A DNA stretch of 56,649 nucleotides, from contig NZ_JHXV01000031.1 in assembly GCF_000621625.1 (NCBI RefSeq), positions 1-56,649 on the forward strand, written 5' to 3'. The DNA is from Crocinitomix catalasitica ATCC 23190 (GTDB lineage Bacteria > Bacteroidota > Bacteroidia > Flavobacteriales_D > Crocinitomicaceae). The notes under the pieces were generated by a model. It had not been told where the DNA came from. It did no database searches and was given only the letters and a program-made list of their open reading frames with translations. The translations under genes and the position numbers were made by a program. The stretch's first letter is position 1. The number at the start of each line of letters is the position of its first letter. Below are positions 33,588 through 42,216 of the stretch, piece by piece.

Positions 33588-34688
33588 TTACTTTAGCTTT
33601 TCCGTTAATAAAAGATACTGCTGCGGTAAGTGATGTTGCCATATATTAAGATTATCCTCGTCATTGTTATAAATCTTAAGGTAATCTTCATCAGGCTGTA
33701 ATACAATTATATTCCCTGTCCTCACGTAATAATTCGATTTATAATAAGAAGGAGTATTGAAGTTTGGAATTTGTTTTTTAACAGCTTCAGAAACCATTTC
33801 TCCTAAATATTTTTCATACTTTTTCTGAGCTTTTAAGCCGGGTTTACTTAATTGATTATAAACATATTTTAACCCAATATTCTTTGGGAATTTCATTTTT
33901 TTTATTTCAGTTTTAGCATTTTTAAAGGGGTTTATTGTAGTAAAATCATCAACAGTTTGAATAGAAAAAGGAACATCTGGTACCCAATCAATAGTATTTA
34001 CAACATTGTATGCCCAACCACCTACTTTTATTTTTTCATAATCATAAGCAAAATATAAATTACCTGGCTTTGGAGCAGCACTACAATATGTTTTGAACTG
34101 AATATCTTGAGGTAATTTACCGGCTAACTTCAAATGTTCTAAATAAGCTGTTAACAAAAATGTAATTCCTCCACCTTGACTGTGTCCTGTGAGTATAAAA
34201 TCTTTAATCCCTGCTTTATAACAAGAGTCTATCTTTTTCTCAATAGTTTCAGATAAATATGCCATTGCGACTAACCATCCAACATGTACAGCAGCATTTT
34301 CATTTTCCGCCAATTTATATTTGAATACAAAATCTTCATCAAGTTGAAGTTCCCCTGTAGCTGGTATCATAGCAGGATAAAGATTTGCTAAAAAGCTAGC
34401 TCCAGTCGGAACACTTCCTTGAACAGCTATTAAGGCAACTTGCTTTTCTTTATGAATCCATAAATCCCAAATATTATCAAAAGCTACTCTTGGTGAACGA
34501 TATGTAAACGCAAAGTCTTCTGGATCCGGAACGGTTATATTGTCCCCCCACTCTTCTACTGCTATATGCGCTTTGTGGTTAATTTTAAGCGTCTCCATAT
34601 ATTCTGACTTATCAAATCCTGAATTTAATATTTGCCCATACAATGAAGTTGAAAATAGGATAAAACTAACTAGAGCAATTGTTTTCAT
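33588..34688 (-). CDS. Secreted class 3-type lipase
   Basis: 366 residues from the ATG at 34688, which gives a signal ending SLYGQ and has AAAAGAA upstream; the frame extends to 34709. An alpha/beta-hydrolase of the Lipase_3 type: FILTGHSQGGGITFLLTAYL contains the nucleophile Ser170, followed by the usual CSAAPKPGN and VNTIDWVPDVPF (candidate Asp) segments. The catalytic His would lie near the C-terminus (IWQHHLPQQY). It is exported, so it probably acts on external or envelope lipids. It has its own promoter and is bracketed by two copies of a neighbouring gene's 3' end. Confidence 0.85.
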   Translation of the reverse strand: MKTIALVSFILFSTSLYGQILNSGFDKSEYMETLKINHKAHIAVEEWGDNITVPDPEDFAFTYRSPRVAFDNIWDLWIHKEKQVALIAVQGSVPTGASFLANLYPAMIPATGELQLDEDFVFKYKLAENENAAVHVGWLVAMAYLSETIEKKIDSCYKAGIKDFILTGHSQGGGITFLLTAYLEHLKLAGKLPQDIQFKTYCSAAPKPGNLYFAYDYEKIKVGGWAYNVVNTIDWVPDVPFSIQTVDDFTTINPFKNAKTEIKKMKFPKNIGLKYVYNQLSKPGLKAQKKYEKYLGEMVSEAVKKQIPNFNTPSYYKSNYYVRTGNIIVLQPDEDYLKIYNNDEDNLNIWQHHLPQQYLLLTEKLK

Positions 34689-34774
34689 TTCTTTTAAGTT
34701 TGAGCGCATAGATCCTCGAATTTAATTTTTTCAATTCCTTTACAATAATCTAATTAAAAAGTAATTGAATAATA

Positions 34775-34807
34775 AAGTTAGGTATTTGGGTATATTTCTC
34801 AAATATA
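34775..34807 (-). promoter_or_regulatory. TATATTTG promoter with ACCTAACTT leader block
   Basis: Minus strand: GAAAACT then TATATTTG (34807-34800), followed by AGAAATATACCCAAATACC and TAACTTT. It drives the lipase gene (ATG 34688). Confidence 0.65.
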
Positions 34808-34839
34808 AGTTTTCTTATATAATATTAGCAATGTCTAGC

Positions 34840-34865
34840 AAAAAAAGAAGAGCCTTTATGGCTCG
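34840..34865 (-). terminator. Terminator upstream of the lipase promoter
   Basis: Minus strand: GAGCC, ATAAA, GGCTC, then TTCTTTTTTT. A short but GC-rich stem with a T-run. It insulates the lipase from transcripts coming from 35070-35888. Confidence 0.65.
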
Positions 34866-34996
34866 TAGTTAATTGATCTACAAGCAAAATAAAAAACATC
34901 ACCTTTCGAATCATTTCAAGAATTTGTTTTTAATAAGAATAGCGTATTAGACCAATAGAAAAATAGTAGTTCTTTTATCCTAGATCAAAACACATC

Positions 34997-35042
34997 GAAA
35001 AGCTCTGAGTTAACAAAAACAATTTAACTCAAAGCTCTAAAA
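34997..35042 (-). terminator. Stem-loop terminator after the 35070-35888 gene
   Basis: Minus strand: AGAGCTTTGAGTTAA, about 10-base loop, TTAACTCAGAGCTT then TTCG. A stem of about 13 bp with one G-T pair, 30 bases after the stop codon. The T-run is weak. The rest of 34689-35069 holds no gene. Confidence 0.6.
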
Positions 35043-35069
35043 AATTGCCTTTTAAACCTGAACTTTATT

Positions 35070-35888
35070 TTACTTCAGCTCCCTAATGATTTTTTTCTTG
35101 CGATTCGATTTAATTTCAGCACTTTTCAATGCAGCTATTGCCTTATCCGTTTGAATCGATTCGGGTAACCTTTTAAGCTTTAATTGAAGATCAAAAAAGT
35201 CATCTTCGCTCATTCGGTGGATTGCCGTTAAAAAGGTCTCCGTATGATTTGACGCCAATAAAGCAAAAGCGTTATAATCAATTTCACAACGATCAAATTC
35301 TGATAAAAAATTGGCCATGAATTCATTAGCAATGTTTGTCGTTGCATTTATTGTTGCGTACCGATTTTCTTTTTCAATTTTAATCGATTCTATTAATGCA
35401 ATTTGCTCTTCGTACCATTTATTATTCAATAACTGAAAATCTTCGTGACAGTTTTGATATTCATCAACAACTGTTGGTCTATTATCTTGCTGATGTTGCT
35501 GGTATTTAGAATTTTTATCACCAATCAAAAGACGCGCTTTTTTATCTAATGCGGATGCCGTTTGATGGCTCAAGGCTGAATTGAGAAGATCGTTGACAAG
35601 CGAATCGCAAGGGTCCATTGATTGAAAGCTTTCATTTGTATTGATAGATAAGTCAGGGCTCTTAAAATAACCTTCAGACTGCTCTGTCAAAGTATCCTGA
35701 TCGATCAACCAATAAACTTGTTTGAAATATGAATACTCCTCATAAACCCATTGATCATTTTCAATTGGTTTTAAAATTTGCGTTTTAGATTGTAGTTTAC
35801 CTGGTATAACGCGCACTTTAACTGTTGATTGTCCGAATGATTGTAGACTTAAAATTAAGCCTAGAATTACTGCCAATTTTTTACTCAT
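35070..35888 (-). CDS. Hypothetical secreted protein
   Basis: 272 residues, signal peptide ending QSFGQ. The mature protein is helix-rich and charged, with four Cys (DPCDSLVND, QNCHEDFQ, DRCEIDYN), ending in the basic RKKKIIRELK. No family recognised. The last 44 codons have a second copy at 33407-33541. It lies 26 bases downstream of the methyltransferase gene (35915-36487), so the two are likely co-transcribed. Confidence 0.7.
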   Translation of the reverse strand: MSKKLAVILGLILSLQSFGQSTVKVRVIPGKLQSKTQILKPIENDQWVYEEYSYFKQVYWLIDQDTLTEQSEGYFKSPDLSINTNESFQSMDPCDSLVNDLLNSALSHQTASALDKKARLLIGDKNSKYQQHQQDNRPTVVDEYQNCHEDFQLLNNKWYEEQIALIESIKIEKENRYATINATTNIANEFMANFLSEFDRCEIDYNAFALLASNHTETFLTAIHRMSEDDFFDLQLKLKRLPESIQTDKAIAALKSAEIKSNRKKKIIRELK

Positions 35889-35914
35889 AAAAGTTACTTC
35901 AAATGTTTAATATT

Positions 35915-36487
35915 TTATTCCTTTTTCTTTCCTAACACAAGCAAAGAATCACCTGCTTCGAATTCTTCATAAGCACTTATGGAAACGATATCAAAATACT
36001 TGCCAAATAAACTTTTCAACTCCTCTTCAAGATGATAGTTGACATACATTTCTTTAAAATATTCATCCCCACTCCCTTTCCAAAAGGAATGACAAATAAT
36101 TCCGTTTTCATTTAAAATTTCACTTTGCCTTTTAATTGAACTCACTAAATCGGCATCTTTTAAATGATGTAAGACTTTGTTCGAATAAATACCATCAAAC
36201 GTATCGGTTGTGTTTAAAGTGGCTGCATTTAATTGTAAAAAGTCACCTGCAGGATAATTTTCCTGTAAATAATCTAAAAACTCAACCGAATAATCAGAAC
36301 CGGTTACTTGATAAGTTTCATTGAGGATCGCCCAATCTGAACCTGGACCAGAACCAATTTCTAACAAGTTCGATCCTGCTGATAGTATTGGCTTTAATTG
36401 CTCAATTAATTCGGCCCCATTTACATCTTTTGCTGATTCGACATATTGTAAAACGGATGCTTTGGTGCTGTAGAAATCTCCCTCCAT
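35915..36487 (-). CDS. Class I SAM-dependent methyltransferase
   Basis: 190 residues. Rossmann fold motif I at LLEIGSGPGSDWAIL (residues ~37-51), acidic end of beta2 at VTGSDYSVEFLDYL, motif II-like FDGIYSNKVLHHL, and motif III LNENGIICHSFW. This is the Methyltransf_11/23-type layout, acting on small molecules rather than DNA. The substrate cannot be inferred. Located directly upstream of a secreted protein gene. Confidence 0.88.
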   Translation of the reverse strand: MEGDFYSTKASVLQYVESAKDVNGAELIEQLKPILSAGSNLLEIGSGPGSDWAILNETYQVTGSDYSVEFLDYLQENYPAGDFLQLNAATLNTTDTFDGIYSNKVLHHLKDADLVSSIKRQSEILNENGIICHSFWKGSGDEYFKEMYVNYHLEEELKSLFGKYFDIVSISAYEEFEAGDSLLVLGKKKE

Positions 36488-36577
36488 TTTCTGATTTTAA
36501 TCTTTAAAATTATATTGATCGGCATGTTACTAATCTGCCACAATTTAAATAAAACAAATGAATGTGTGTCTTATCGA

Positions 36578-37630
36578 TCAATGCAATTCATCAGCTCCAG
36601 CATCTAAACCTACTTCAGTTCGAGACTCGCCGTCAAAATCATTCAAAGGAAAATCAATTAATCCTTCTCCAGCATTTACCGCGCTAGACGATTCGATAAT
36701 ATGTAAATTTCTTTGCGAAAAATCCGCAAACCCAATATCCCCGGTATCGAAAATATTATGCGTTTCATTGTATGGTAGTGTACTATAAATATAGGTTTCA
36801 CCTCCATCCGTTCGAATGGCAATATTGGCGATAATATCAAATGTAACACCAGTTAACTCATCATTTATACCGATAGGCGATTCAGTGTTCGTCAAAAGCG
36901 TATTGAAACGAATTAATACATTACCAATATGATTCCCTGTTTCGCCATTACTTGCTAAATTGATTCCTCTTTTACCATTGTCATAAATGATATTGTTCTC
37001 AATTAATAATTGCTCACCATTTCCTGGATGGTCTGAAAAATAACTAATCCCATGATCCTTAGCTAAGAAAATTTTATTCTTAGAAATCTCACCATAGGTT
37101 CGAATGCTAATTCCATTACCTTCGGAATTGATGATATTGTAAATAAGATTCTCTGTGATTAGCACATTAAAACCTTGAAAATAGATGCCATGATGTGGAG
37201 CACCAAATTGACTAGATGTATTATTCGTTGCAATATTGTGAATGGTATTCCCATGAATGATGGTGTTGATATGATTTTCTGGTGCCAGAATGCCATTCTC
37301 CTCAATATTAAAAATTAAATTATTAATAATTTGCACCCCATTCGATGTGCCACTATTCCTGAAACGAATGGCATCTTCTGAGATATTCCTGAAAGTACAA
37401 TTTTCGATAATTAAATTATCTACATCTCGAATTTGCAATCCGTCACCTTCTATGAGTTCGAATACACAATTCCGAAAGATTGTACCATCATATTCGTGTC
37501 CATCAATCAATACAGTTGAGTTAAACGTCTTATTCTCGATTAATCCTGGACTTAAGTCGTCCACAATTTTATTCTTCTTACAACCGAATACAATGATTGA
37601 GAATATGAAAATAATTAAGATAGCTTTCAT
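36578..37630 (-). CDS. Right-handed parallel beta-helix lipoprotein
   Basis: 350 residues, lipobox VFGC (Cys17). Residues ~45-300 are parallel beta-helix rungs of 22-25 residues (LIENCTFRNISEDAIRFRNS, IIHGNTIHNIATNN, ISKNKIFLAKDHGISYF), with the ladder of Asn/Ile typical of the PbH1/NosD family. The last ~40 residues (FPLNDFDGESRTEVGLDAGA) are the common C-terminal cap of choice-of-anchor Q-type proteins. Many such proteins are polysaccharide lyases or binding proteins; catalytic residues were not identified. Confidence 0.85.
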   Translation of the reverse strand: MKAILIIFIFSIIVFGCKKNKIVDDLSPGLIENKTFNSTVLIDGHEYDGTIFRNCVFELIEGDGLQIRDVDNLIIENCTFRNISEDAIRFRNSGTSNGVQIINNLIFNIEENGILAPENHINTIIHGNTIHNIATNNTSSQFGAPHHGIYFQGFNVLITENLIYNIINSEGNGISIRTYGEISKNKIFLAKDHGISYFSDHPGNGEQLLIENNIIYDNGKRGINLASNGETGNHIGNVLIRFNTLLTNTESPIGINDELTGVTFDIIANIAIRTDGGETYIYSTLPYNETHNIFDTGDIGFADFSQRNLHIIESSSAVNAGEGLIDFPLNDFDGESRTEVGLDAGADELH

Positions 37631-37674
37631 GATCTCACTAATTTATGAAAAAATTAAAAGCTAGACACTACTCC

Positions 37675-38799
37675 TTATTCCTCATTCAACCAAAGCTTAT
37701 CAATTTTAGCAAACATCTTTAAATCTCCAATTGTTTGTGTTTTGTTCATCATCATCACCCTTACTTGACCTTTTTTGGGATAAATTCGAACCTCACATGA
37801 ATAACCACCGCCACCACCTGGATGATAAAAACTTTGTCGACTATCAACCTCGGCATGCCACCAACCTAAGGTTTGCTTACTCGTTTTATTCGAATTATAT
37901 ATTTGCCTTTTGAAAGTCTCTTCCAAAGTACTCGCCTCTAATATTCCGTGATTCATAAGATTTTGCATTAGCGCTGCAACCGCTCGAGCATTTGCAATCC
38001 CCCCTCCGAATCCAAGTCCTCGCATATATAGATCTTTATATCCTTGCCAATCTTTTGATTTATGAGCATAATACTTATCCTTGTCCACCATTACTGAATA
38101 TGCCCAATGTGTTAAGGTGCGTCTTTTTTGATAGCCTTTTGCCGTTTGATCGGTATATTTAAATCCTATATTATCTTCTTCTATCAACCCCAATTCAGCT
38201 GTTATATATTGATCAATATAAGCTTCATATTCCATTCCTGAAACATTTGCTACAATTTCACTCAGCACCAAATAACCATAATTAGAATAGCTATTTTTTT
38301 TACCCGTTTTATAAATGATTTTATTGTAATGCGGTAAGGCATAATCCATAAATTCGGCATAATTAAAATTCGTATCCTCTTCTACCAAATGAATTTCTTT
38401 AATGAAAGGGTTGCGACTGAATCCTGCAGTATGATTCAATATTTTTCGAACGGTAATATCATCAGCATATTTAATCTTGGTATATTTTGCCGCTGGATCG
38501 TCTAAATTAATCTTCCCCTGCTCTACCAATTGCATGATACCAATCATCGTCATTAACTTTGTTGCAGAATACATTTTAAACTCGGTATTCGCATCAACTG
38601 GAATTTGTTTTTCAATATCAGCGAAACCGCTATTATAGTCGAAAAGTATACCTGTTGAATCAGCTATAAGAAACTGAACACCTGGAGATTTTTTACCCGT
38701 AATTTTATCGTCTAAATATGTTTTAAGCTGATTAAAATTCTGGCTCATAGCAAGTGATAAATTTAAAATACTCATGGAAAATAGCAATATTTTTTTCAT
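37675..38799 (-). CDS. Serine hydrolase of the beta-lactamase/class C family
   Basis: 374 residues, signal peptide ending AMSQ. The three catalytic motifs are present: SxxK as YSATKLMT (Ser78, Lys81), the Tyr motif YSNYGY near residue 169, and HPGGGGG near residue 333. This is typical of periplasmic esterases and D-aminopeptidase-like penicillin-binding relatives. Not assignable to true beta-lactamases. It is downstream of the Crp-type regulator (38874) with a 75-base gap; a functional link is not proven. Confidence 0.9.
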   Translation of the reverse strand: MKKILLFSMSILNLSLAMSQNFNQLKTYLDDKITGKKSPGVQFLIADSTGILFDYNSGFADIEKQIPVDANTEFKMYSATKLMTMIGIMQLVEQGKINLDDPAAKYTKIKYADDITVRKILNHTAGFSRNPFIKEIHLVEEDTNFNYAEFMDYALPHYNKIIYKTGKKNSYSNYGYLVLSEIVANVSGMEYEAYIDQYITAELGLIEEDNIGFKYTDQTAKGYQKRRTLTHWAYSVMVDKDKYYAHKSKDWQGYKDLYMRGLGFGGGIANARAVAALMQNLMNHGILEASTLEETFKRQIYNSNKTSKQTLGWWHAEVDSRQSFYHPGGGGGYSCEVRIYPKKGQVRVMMMNKTQTIGDLKMFAKIDKLWLNEE

Positions 38800-38873
38800 T
38801 CTTCAATTTGAAGGAACAAATTAAAGGCTTCCGAAAAACCTGTGTATTAACATTTGTTAATAAAAGAGAAAAG

Positions 38874-39458
38874 TTAGGAATCTTTCCGCAATCGACTTAA
38901 CGAAACAGGAGATATACCGAGATAGGACGCAATATGATAATGAGGGATTTCATTTTCGAGTCCTTTATACCGACTTCTAAAATCTGCCAAACGCGTCTGA
39001 GCATTCTGTGATAAATACAATTTCTCACGTTCGACTTTGTATCTCAATTCTTTTTCAACTGCCTGGGTGGCGAAGTGCTGCACTTCTGCGTTGGATCGAA
39101 TTAGTTTGCTGAACGATTCTGCTTCAAATTCAACGAGAACGACATCACTTAACGCTTCGATATGACAACTGTGTTTACCATTTAGATTTCGCGTGAAATA
39201 AGGTGGTAATATTTCAATCCCCCTATAAAAAGCAATGTTTATTTCATTACCATCACTATCTAAATAAAAAAGTCGAACAATACCTGAGACTAAAAACAAC
39301 TCTTTTGAATAGGTTTGATTCTCTTCAACAATAAAGGTGTTTTTGTTGATACGTTTCTCCTTTAGTAAAGGATGAATTAAAGCCCATGTAGTTTCACTGA
39401 TGGAAAAATTTTCCGTCAAATATTTTTTAAAACTATCAATAGGGTCCATCAAAAGCAT
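38874..39458 (-). CDS. Crp/Fnr-family transcriptional regulator
   Basis: 194 residues from the ATG at 39458 (a second ATG at 39449 is also possible; the longer frame would need a TTG). Effector domain with FIVEENQTYSKELFLVSGIV and NIAFYRGIEI, then a dimer helix and a C-terminal winged helix ending HIASYLGISPVSLSRLRK. It is a paralogue in type of the 12681-13247 regulator. The lipoprotein gene 39504-40010 ends 45 bases before this start, so the two may share a transcript. Confidence 0.88.
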   Translation of the reverse strand: MLLMDPIDSFKKYLTENFSISETTWALIHPLLKEKRINKNTFIVEENQTYSKELFLVSGIVRLFYLDSDGNEINIAFYRGIEILPPYFTRNLNGKHSCHIEALSDVVLVEFEAESFSKLIRSNAEVQHFATQAVEKELRYKVEREKLYLSQNAQTRLADFRSRYKGLENEIPHYHIASYLGISPVSLSRLRKDS

Positions 39459-39503
39459 TGCTTTATTTTTTTGTTTAAAGAAAAGATTTTTTATCAAGCT
39501 ATC

Positions 39504-40010
39504 CTATTTTCTCCAATATGTTTTGCCTTCAACTTTGTCAGTCGATATAATCTCTGTGCATTTTACGATGTCATCATGGACATATTCGCCTTTTAAACGA
39601 ATGGTCACTTTCTGATTTTCGTTGATTAATTCTTGGTGATTATACTGCTGAATTTTCTTGTATTCTTTTTCACTTAAATAAACCTTTACCTTATGAATTG
39701 AATCAACTTTTAGATTAAAATAAGGCAAATAAATTAAATCATTTTGTTTTAGTATTTCAGTAAAATCACGCACATATCGATCATTATCTGAGATTACGTC
39801 AACTTTCGTCAAACTATCCACATAATTTTCAAATTCTTCAATTATATCATCCGAAAAACCGTAATAGCTTCCAAAATCAATTAATTTAAAGTAAAGTTCA
39901 CCTTGAATAAGTTCACCAGCTACTTCTTCCTTTTTATTCGACCAGCTACTGCAAGAGAAAAGGCTTAAACAAGTGAATGCGATAAACAATATTAATCTTA
40001 TGGTTTTCAT
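39504..40010 (-). CDS. Hypothetical SPII lipoprotein
   Basis: 168 residues from the ATG at 40010 (the frame is open to 40031, but this start gives the signal MKTIRLILFIAFTC with lipobox LFSC). The mature part is acidic with one NDRYVRDF region and no family match. Divergent from the small lipoprotein gene at 40087. Confidence 0.68.
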   Translation of the reverse strand: MKTIRLILFIAFTCLSLFSCSSWSNKKEEVAGELIQGELYFKLIDFGSYYGFSDDIIEEFENYVDSLTKVDVISDNDRYVRDFTEILKQNDLIYLPYFNLKVDSIHKVKVYLSEKEYKKIQQYNHQELINENQKVTIRLKGEYVHDDIVKCTEIISTDKVEGKTYWRK

Positions 40011-40086
40011 AATTGGTGATTCGACACACAATAAACTTCAAATTAGACAGTTATATCTAATGTTCAAATTAAAAAAAATACAATAT

Positions 40087-40275
40087 ATGAAATTAGGTAT
40101 TAAATTTTTCACTGTTGTTTCTTTATTCGTTTTAATTAGTAGCTGCGATAAAGGCGAAACAACATGTATAGCTAAGACTGCAAACGGTGATTCAAAATAT
40201 GAAATTATGGGGGAGACAGCTTGCACAGATCAAATATCTACTGCAGATGGAGAGTATTGTGATTGTGAGGACTAG
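40087..40275 (+). CDS. Small Cys-rich SPII lipoprotein
   Basis: 62 residues from the ATG at 40087 (the frame extends to 39973, but this start gives MKLGIKFFTVVSLFVLISSC with lipobox ISSC). The 42-residue mature part has four more Cys (TTCIAK, TACTDQ, YCDCED) and no Lys/Arg-rich region, comparable in size and style to 19446-19652. Likely a disulphide-stabilised lipoprotein. It lies alone between minus-strand genes. Confidence 0.68.
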   Translation: MKLGIKFFTVVSLFVLISSCDKGETTCIAKTANGDSKYEIMGETACTDQISTADGEYCDCED

Positions 40276-40283
40276 TATTTTGA

Positions 40284-40832
40284 CTACTTTATCTTACTCG
40301 TTACCGCAATAGAGCCGATAATACTCGGGTGGTTATTATTTGCGATATAATCGAAATCACTATCCCTTGCTACTTTCCTTATTTTCGAATAGTCCACACT
40401 TTCTAAATCATCTAAATTACCCAACGTTTGAAGTCCTTCTTTCGACTCAAAGTCCTGCATCATTAACTTGCTTACATAATTATCCTTATCAATAAAATTA
40501 TAGATCTTATTTATATCGTCATTTGTGATGTAATTATTAAAAGTAGAGAGGATGTTCACGGTATCACCTGTTTTTTGAGACACGACTATGAAATGGATAA
40601 AATAATCTAAATCCTTATTATCATCAGGCGCGCGACTGGTGTATAATAATTTAATTTCCTCACCATCTTCCATAGCATTTTCAACCATATTAAATCGAGA
40701 GATATCCGAAAAAGAATACTTGCTATCGCAACTTAAAAGAAAAAATAATAACGTCCCGATAAATAACAAAGAAAATAATTTTATTGACCTTATTGGTGCT
40801 TTTTGCTCGAAATGATTTATTCCTTTTTCCAT
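40284..40832 (-). CDS. Hypothetical SPII lipoprotein
   Basis: 182 residues from the ATG at 40832; the frame is open to 40901 but only this start gives a signal with lipobox LLSC (Cys35, rather long n-region). The mature domain is acidic with alternating helices (MVENAMEDGEEIKLLYTSRA) and is unrecognised. The GyrI-like gene ends 70 bases upstream of the start. Confidence 0.65.
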   Translation of the reverse strand: MEKGINHFEQKAPIRSIKLFSLLFIGTLLFFLLSCDSKYSFSDISRFNMVENAMEDGEEIKLLYTSRAPDDNKDLDYFIHFIVVSQKTGDTVNILSTFNNYITNDDINKIYNFIDKDNYVSKLMMQDFESKEGLQTLGNLDDLESVDYSKIRKVARDSDFDYIANNNHPSIIGSIAVTSKIK

Positions 40833-40902
40833 CTGTCTAATATAGCTAGAACATAGAATTAATTTATTTAATAATGTATTTCCTTTAGTTTGACGGCTCA
40901 AT

Positions 40903-41532
40903 TTAATCCTCCAATTCGAATCGCAATACTGTTTTTAATTTGTCTTGCGCTACTTTTCTAAAATCCGACAAATAAATCTCACGATGAATTTTTGATTTTC
41001 TTTTGACTCCTTGCCTAGCCGCATAATCCTCCATTAATGCAAATGTTTCAGATTCGTTATCGTAACTACCAATATGCAGCATTTGAATGCATTGACCTTC
41101 TGTTATGGTTTCAAACTTCACTTGTTTCACCAATAGATTGTCACTTTTATTAATGGCTAAATCGTGCATTTCTTGGAAGAATGATTCCGTGATGAAATTT
41201 GGTTGACGAATCATCAGCTTAAAAACCAAATCATCTTTATTGAGCGTGCCACTAAAATTCTTTTTGGCTTCATCGTTAATATCCCAAACACCTTCAAGCG
41301 GATAAACCGTATAATCATTATAACCTTCAGGTTTAAATTCTAACTTTTTAAGTGTCATTTTAATGGCATATGCAACGGGATACAAAGCTCCAATATAATC
41401 TCCAAAGGCAGGATCGTTAGGATTGCCCTCCCCTTCTATTGTAATGAATTTGAAAGCTGGTATATCAATAATCTCTGGTTGCGCTTTTGGTAGATATATT
41501 GCTTTTTCTTTTTTGCGCCATTCGTGCTTCAT
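40903..41532 (-). CDS. GyrI-like small-molecule-binding domain protein
   Basis: 209 residues forming a single GyrI-like/SOUL-type domain: FKFITIEGEGNPNDPAFG at the N-terminal third, GALYPVAYAIKMTLKK, EGVWDINDE, and GQCIQMLHIGSYDNESETF towards the end. Stand-alone GyrI-like proteins bind hydrophobic cationic compounds; no HTH domain is fused here. A TATATTTG -7 element lies 82 bases upstream of the ATG. The ligand and partner are not evident. Confidence 0.85.
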   Translation of the reverse strand: MKHEWRKKEKAIYLPKAQPEIIDIPAFKFITIEGEGNPNDPAFGDYIGALYPVAYAIKMTLKKLEFKPEGYNDYTVYPLEGVWDINDEAKKNFSGTLNKDDLVFKLMIRQPNFITESFFQEMHDLAINKSDNLLVKQVKFETITEGQCIQMLHIGSYDNESETFALMEDYAARQGVKRKSKIHREIYLSDFRKVAQDKLKTVLRFELED

Positions 41533-41613
41533 GAGGATGAAAGTTATTGGTTAATGAATTGATATTTAACTAATATATATTGTCTAAAACAGATTTTTAT
41601 TCCTTTAATACTT

Positions 41614-41621
41614 CAAATATA
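41614..41621 (-). promoter_or_regulatory. TATATTTG -7 element
   Basis: Minus-strand TATATTTG followed by AAGTATTAAAGG. It lies between the GNAT gene and the GyrI-like gene and fits the latter. Confidence 0.55.
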
Positions 41622-41661
41622 TTGGGTACGAATGACAGCTATATGTCAGGAGCGTCTAGAT

Positions 41662-42213
41662 TTACTTTTTATTATTTGTGTATTCGCTTTTAAGTAAAGA
41701 ATAAACAGCTGAGTCTTCTGGATCAACTTCGTTTCTATAATGTTCGCGCAATAAACCTTCTTTTATAAAGCCAAACTTTTTTAACAATCGAATTGAACCC
41801 GCATTTTCAGGAGCTGCAAAGGCTTCAATTCTATTCAAATTCATTTGATTAAATCCGTAATTAATAATTGGAATTAGCGCTTCGGTCATTAAACCCAAAC
41901 GTTTATATTCATCACGGAATAATCCATAACCAATTTCAGCTCTACTATGATCTGTATACCAAGTATGATAACCACACCACCCTATTATTTCATTATTTTT
42001 AAGATCGAGTAATTGAAAATATAAGATCTTCTTATTGTGTGTCCAAAGGCCGCCATCATATTTCTTTCGATCCTTTGCTAATTCCTCTTTTGTTGTAAAT
42101 CCGAGGTATTTCATTTGATCCTCCTTTGATAATTCTTCATAGATATAAGTAAAAACCTCCGGGTCGAATTTTCTCAATTTCAATCGATCTGTTATAATGA
42201 TCTCAAATTCCAT
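41662..42213 (-). CDS. GNAT-family N-acetyltransferase (RimJ/RimL-like)
   Basis: 183 residues. Starts with the typical ITDRLKLRKFDPEVFTYIY; central AEIGYGLFRDEYKRLGLMTEA is the acetyl-CoA pyrophosphate loop region (G/A-x-G variant), followed by IEAFAAPENAGSIRLLKKFGF. The substrate is unknown (protein N-terminus or small amine). It starts four bases after the stop of the AHSA1 gene, so translational coupling is likely. Confidence 0.9.
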   Translation of the reverse strand: MEFEIIITDRLKLRKFDPEVFTYIYEELSKEDQMKYLGFTTKEELAKDRKKYDGGLWTHNKKILYFQLLDLKNNEIIGWCGYHTWYTDHSRAEIGYGLFRDEYKRLGLMTEALIPIINYGFNQMNLNRIEAFAAPENAGSIRLLKKFGFIKEGLLREHYRNEVDPEDSAVYSLLKSEYTNNKK

Positions 42214-42216
42214 AAT

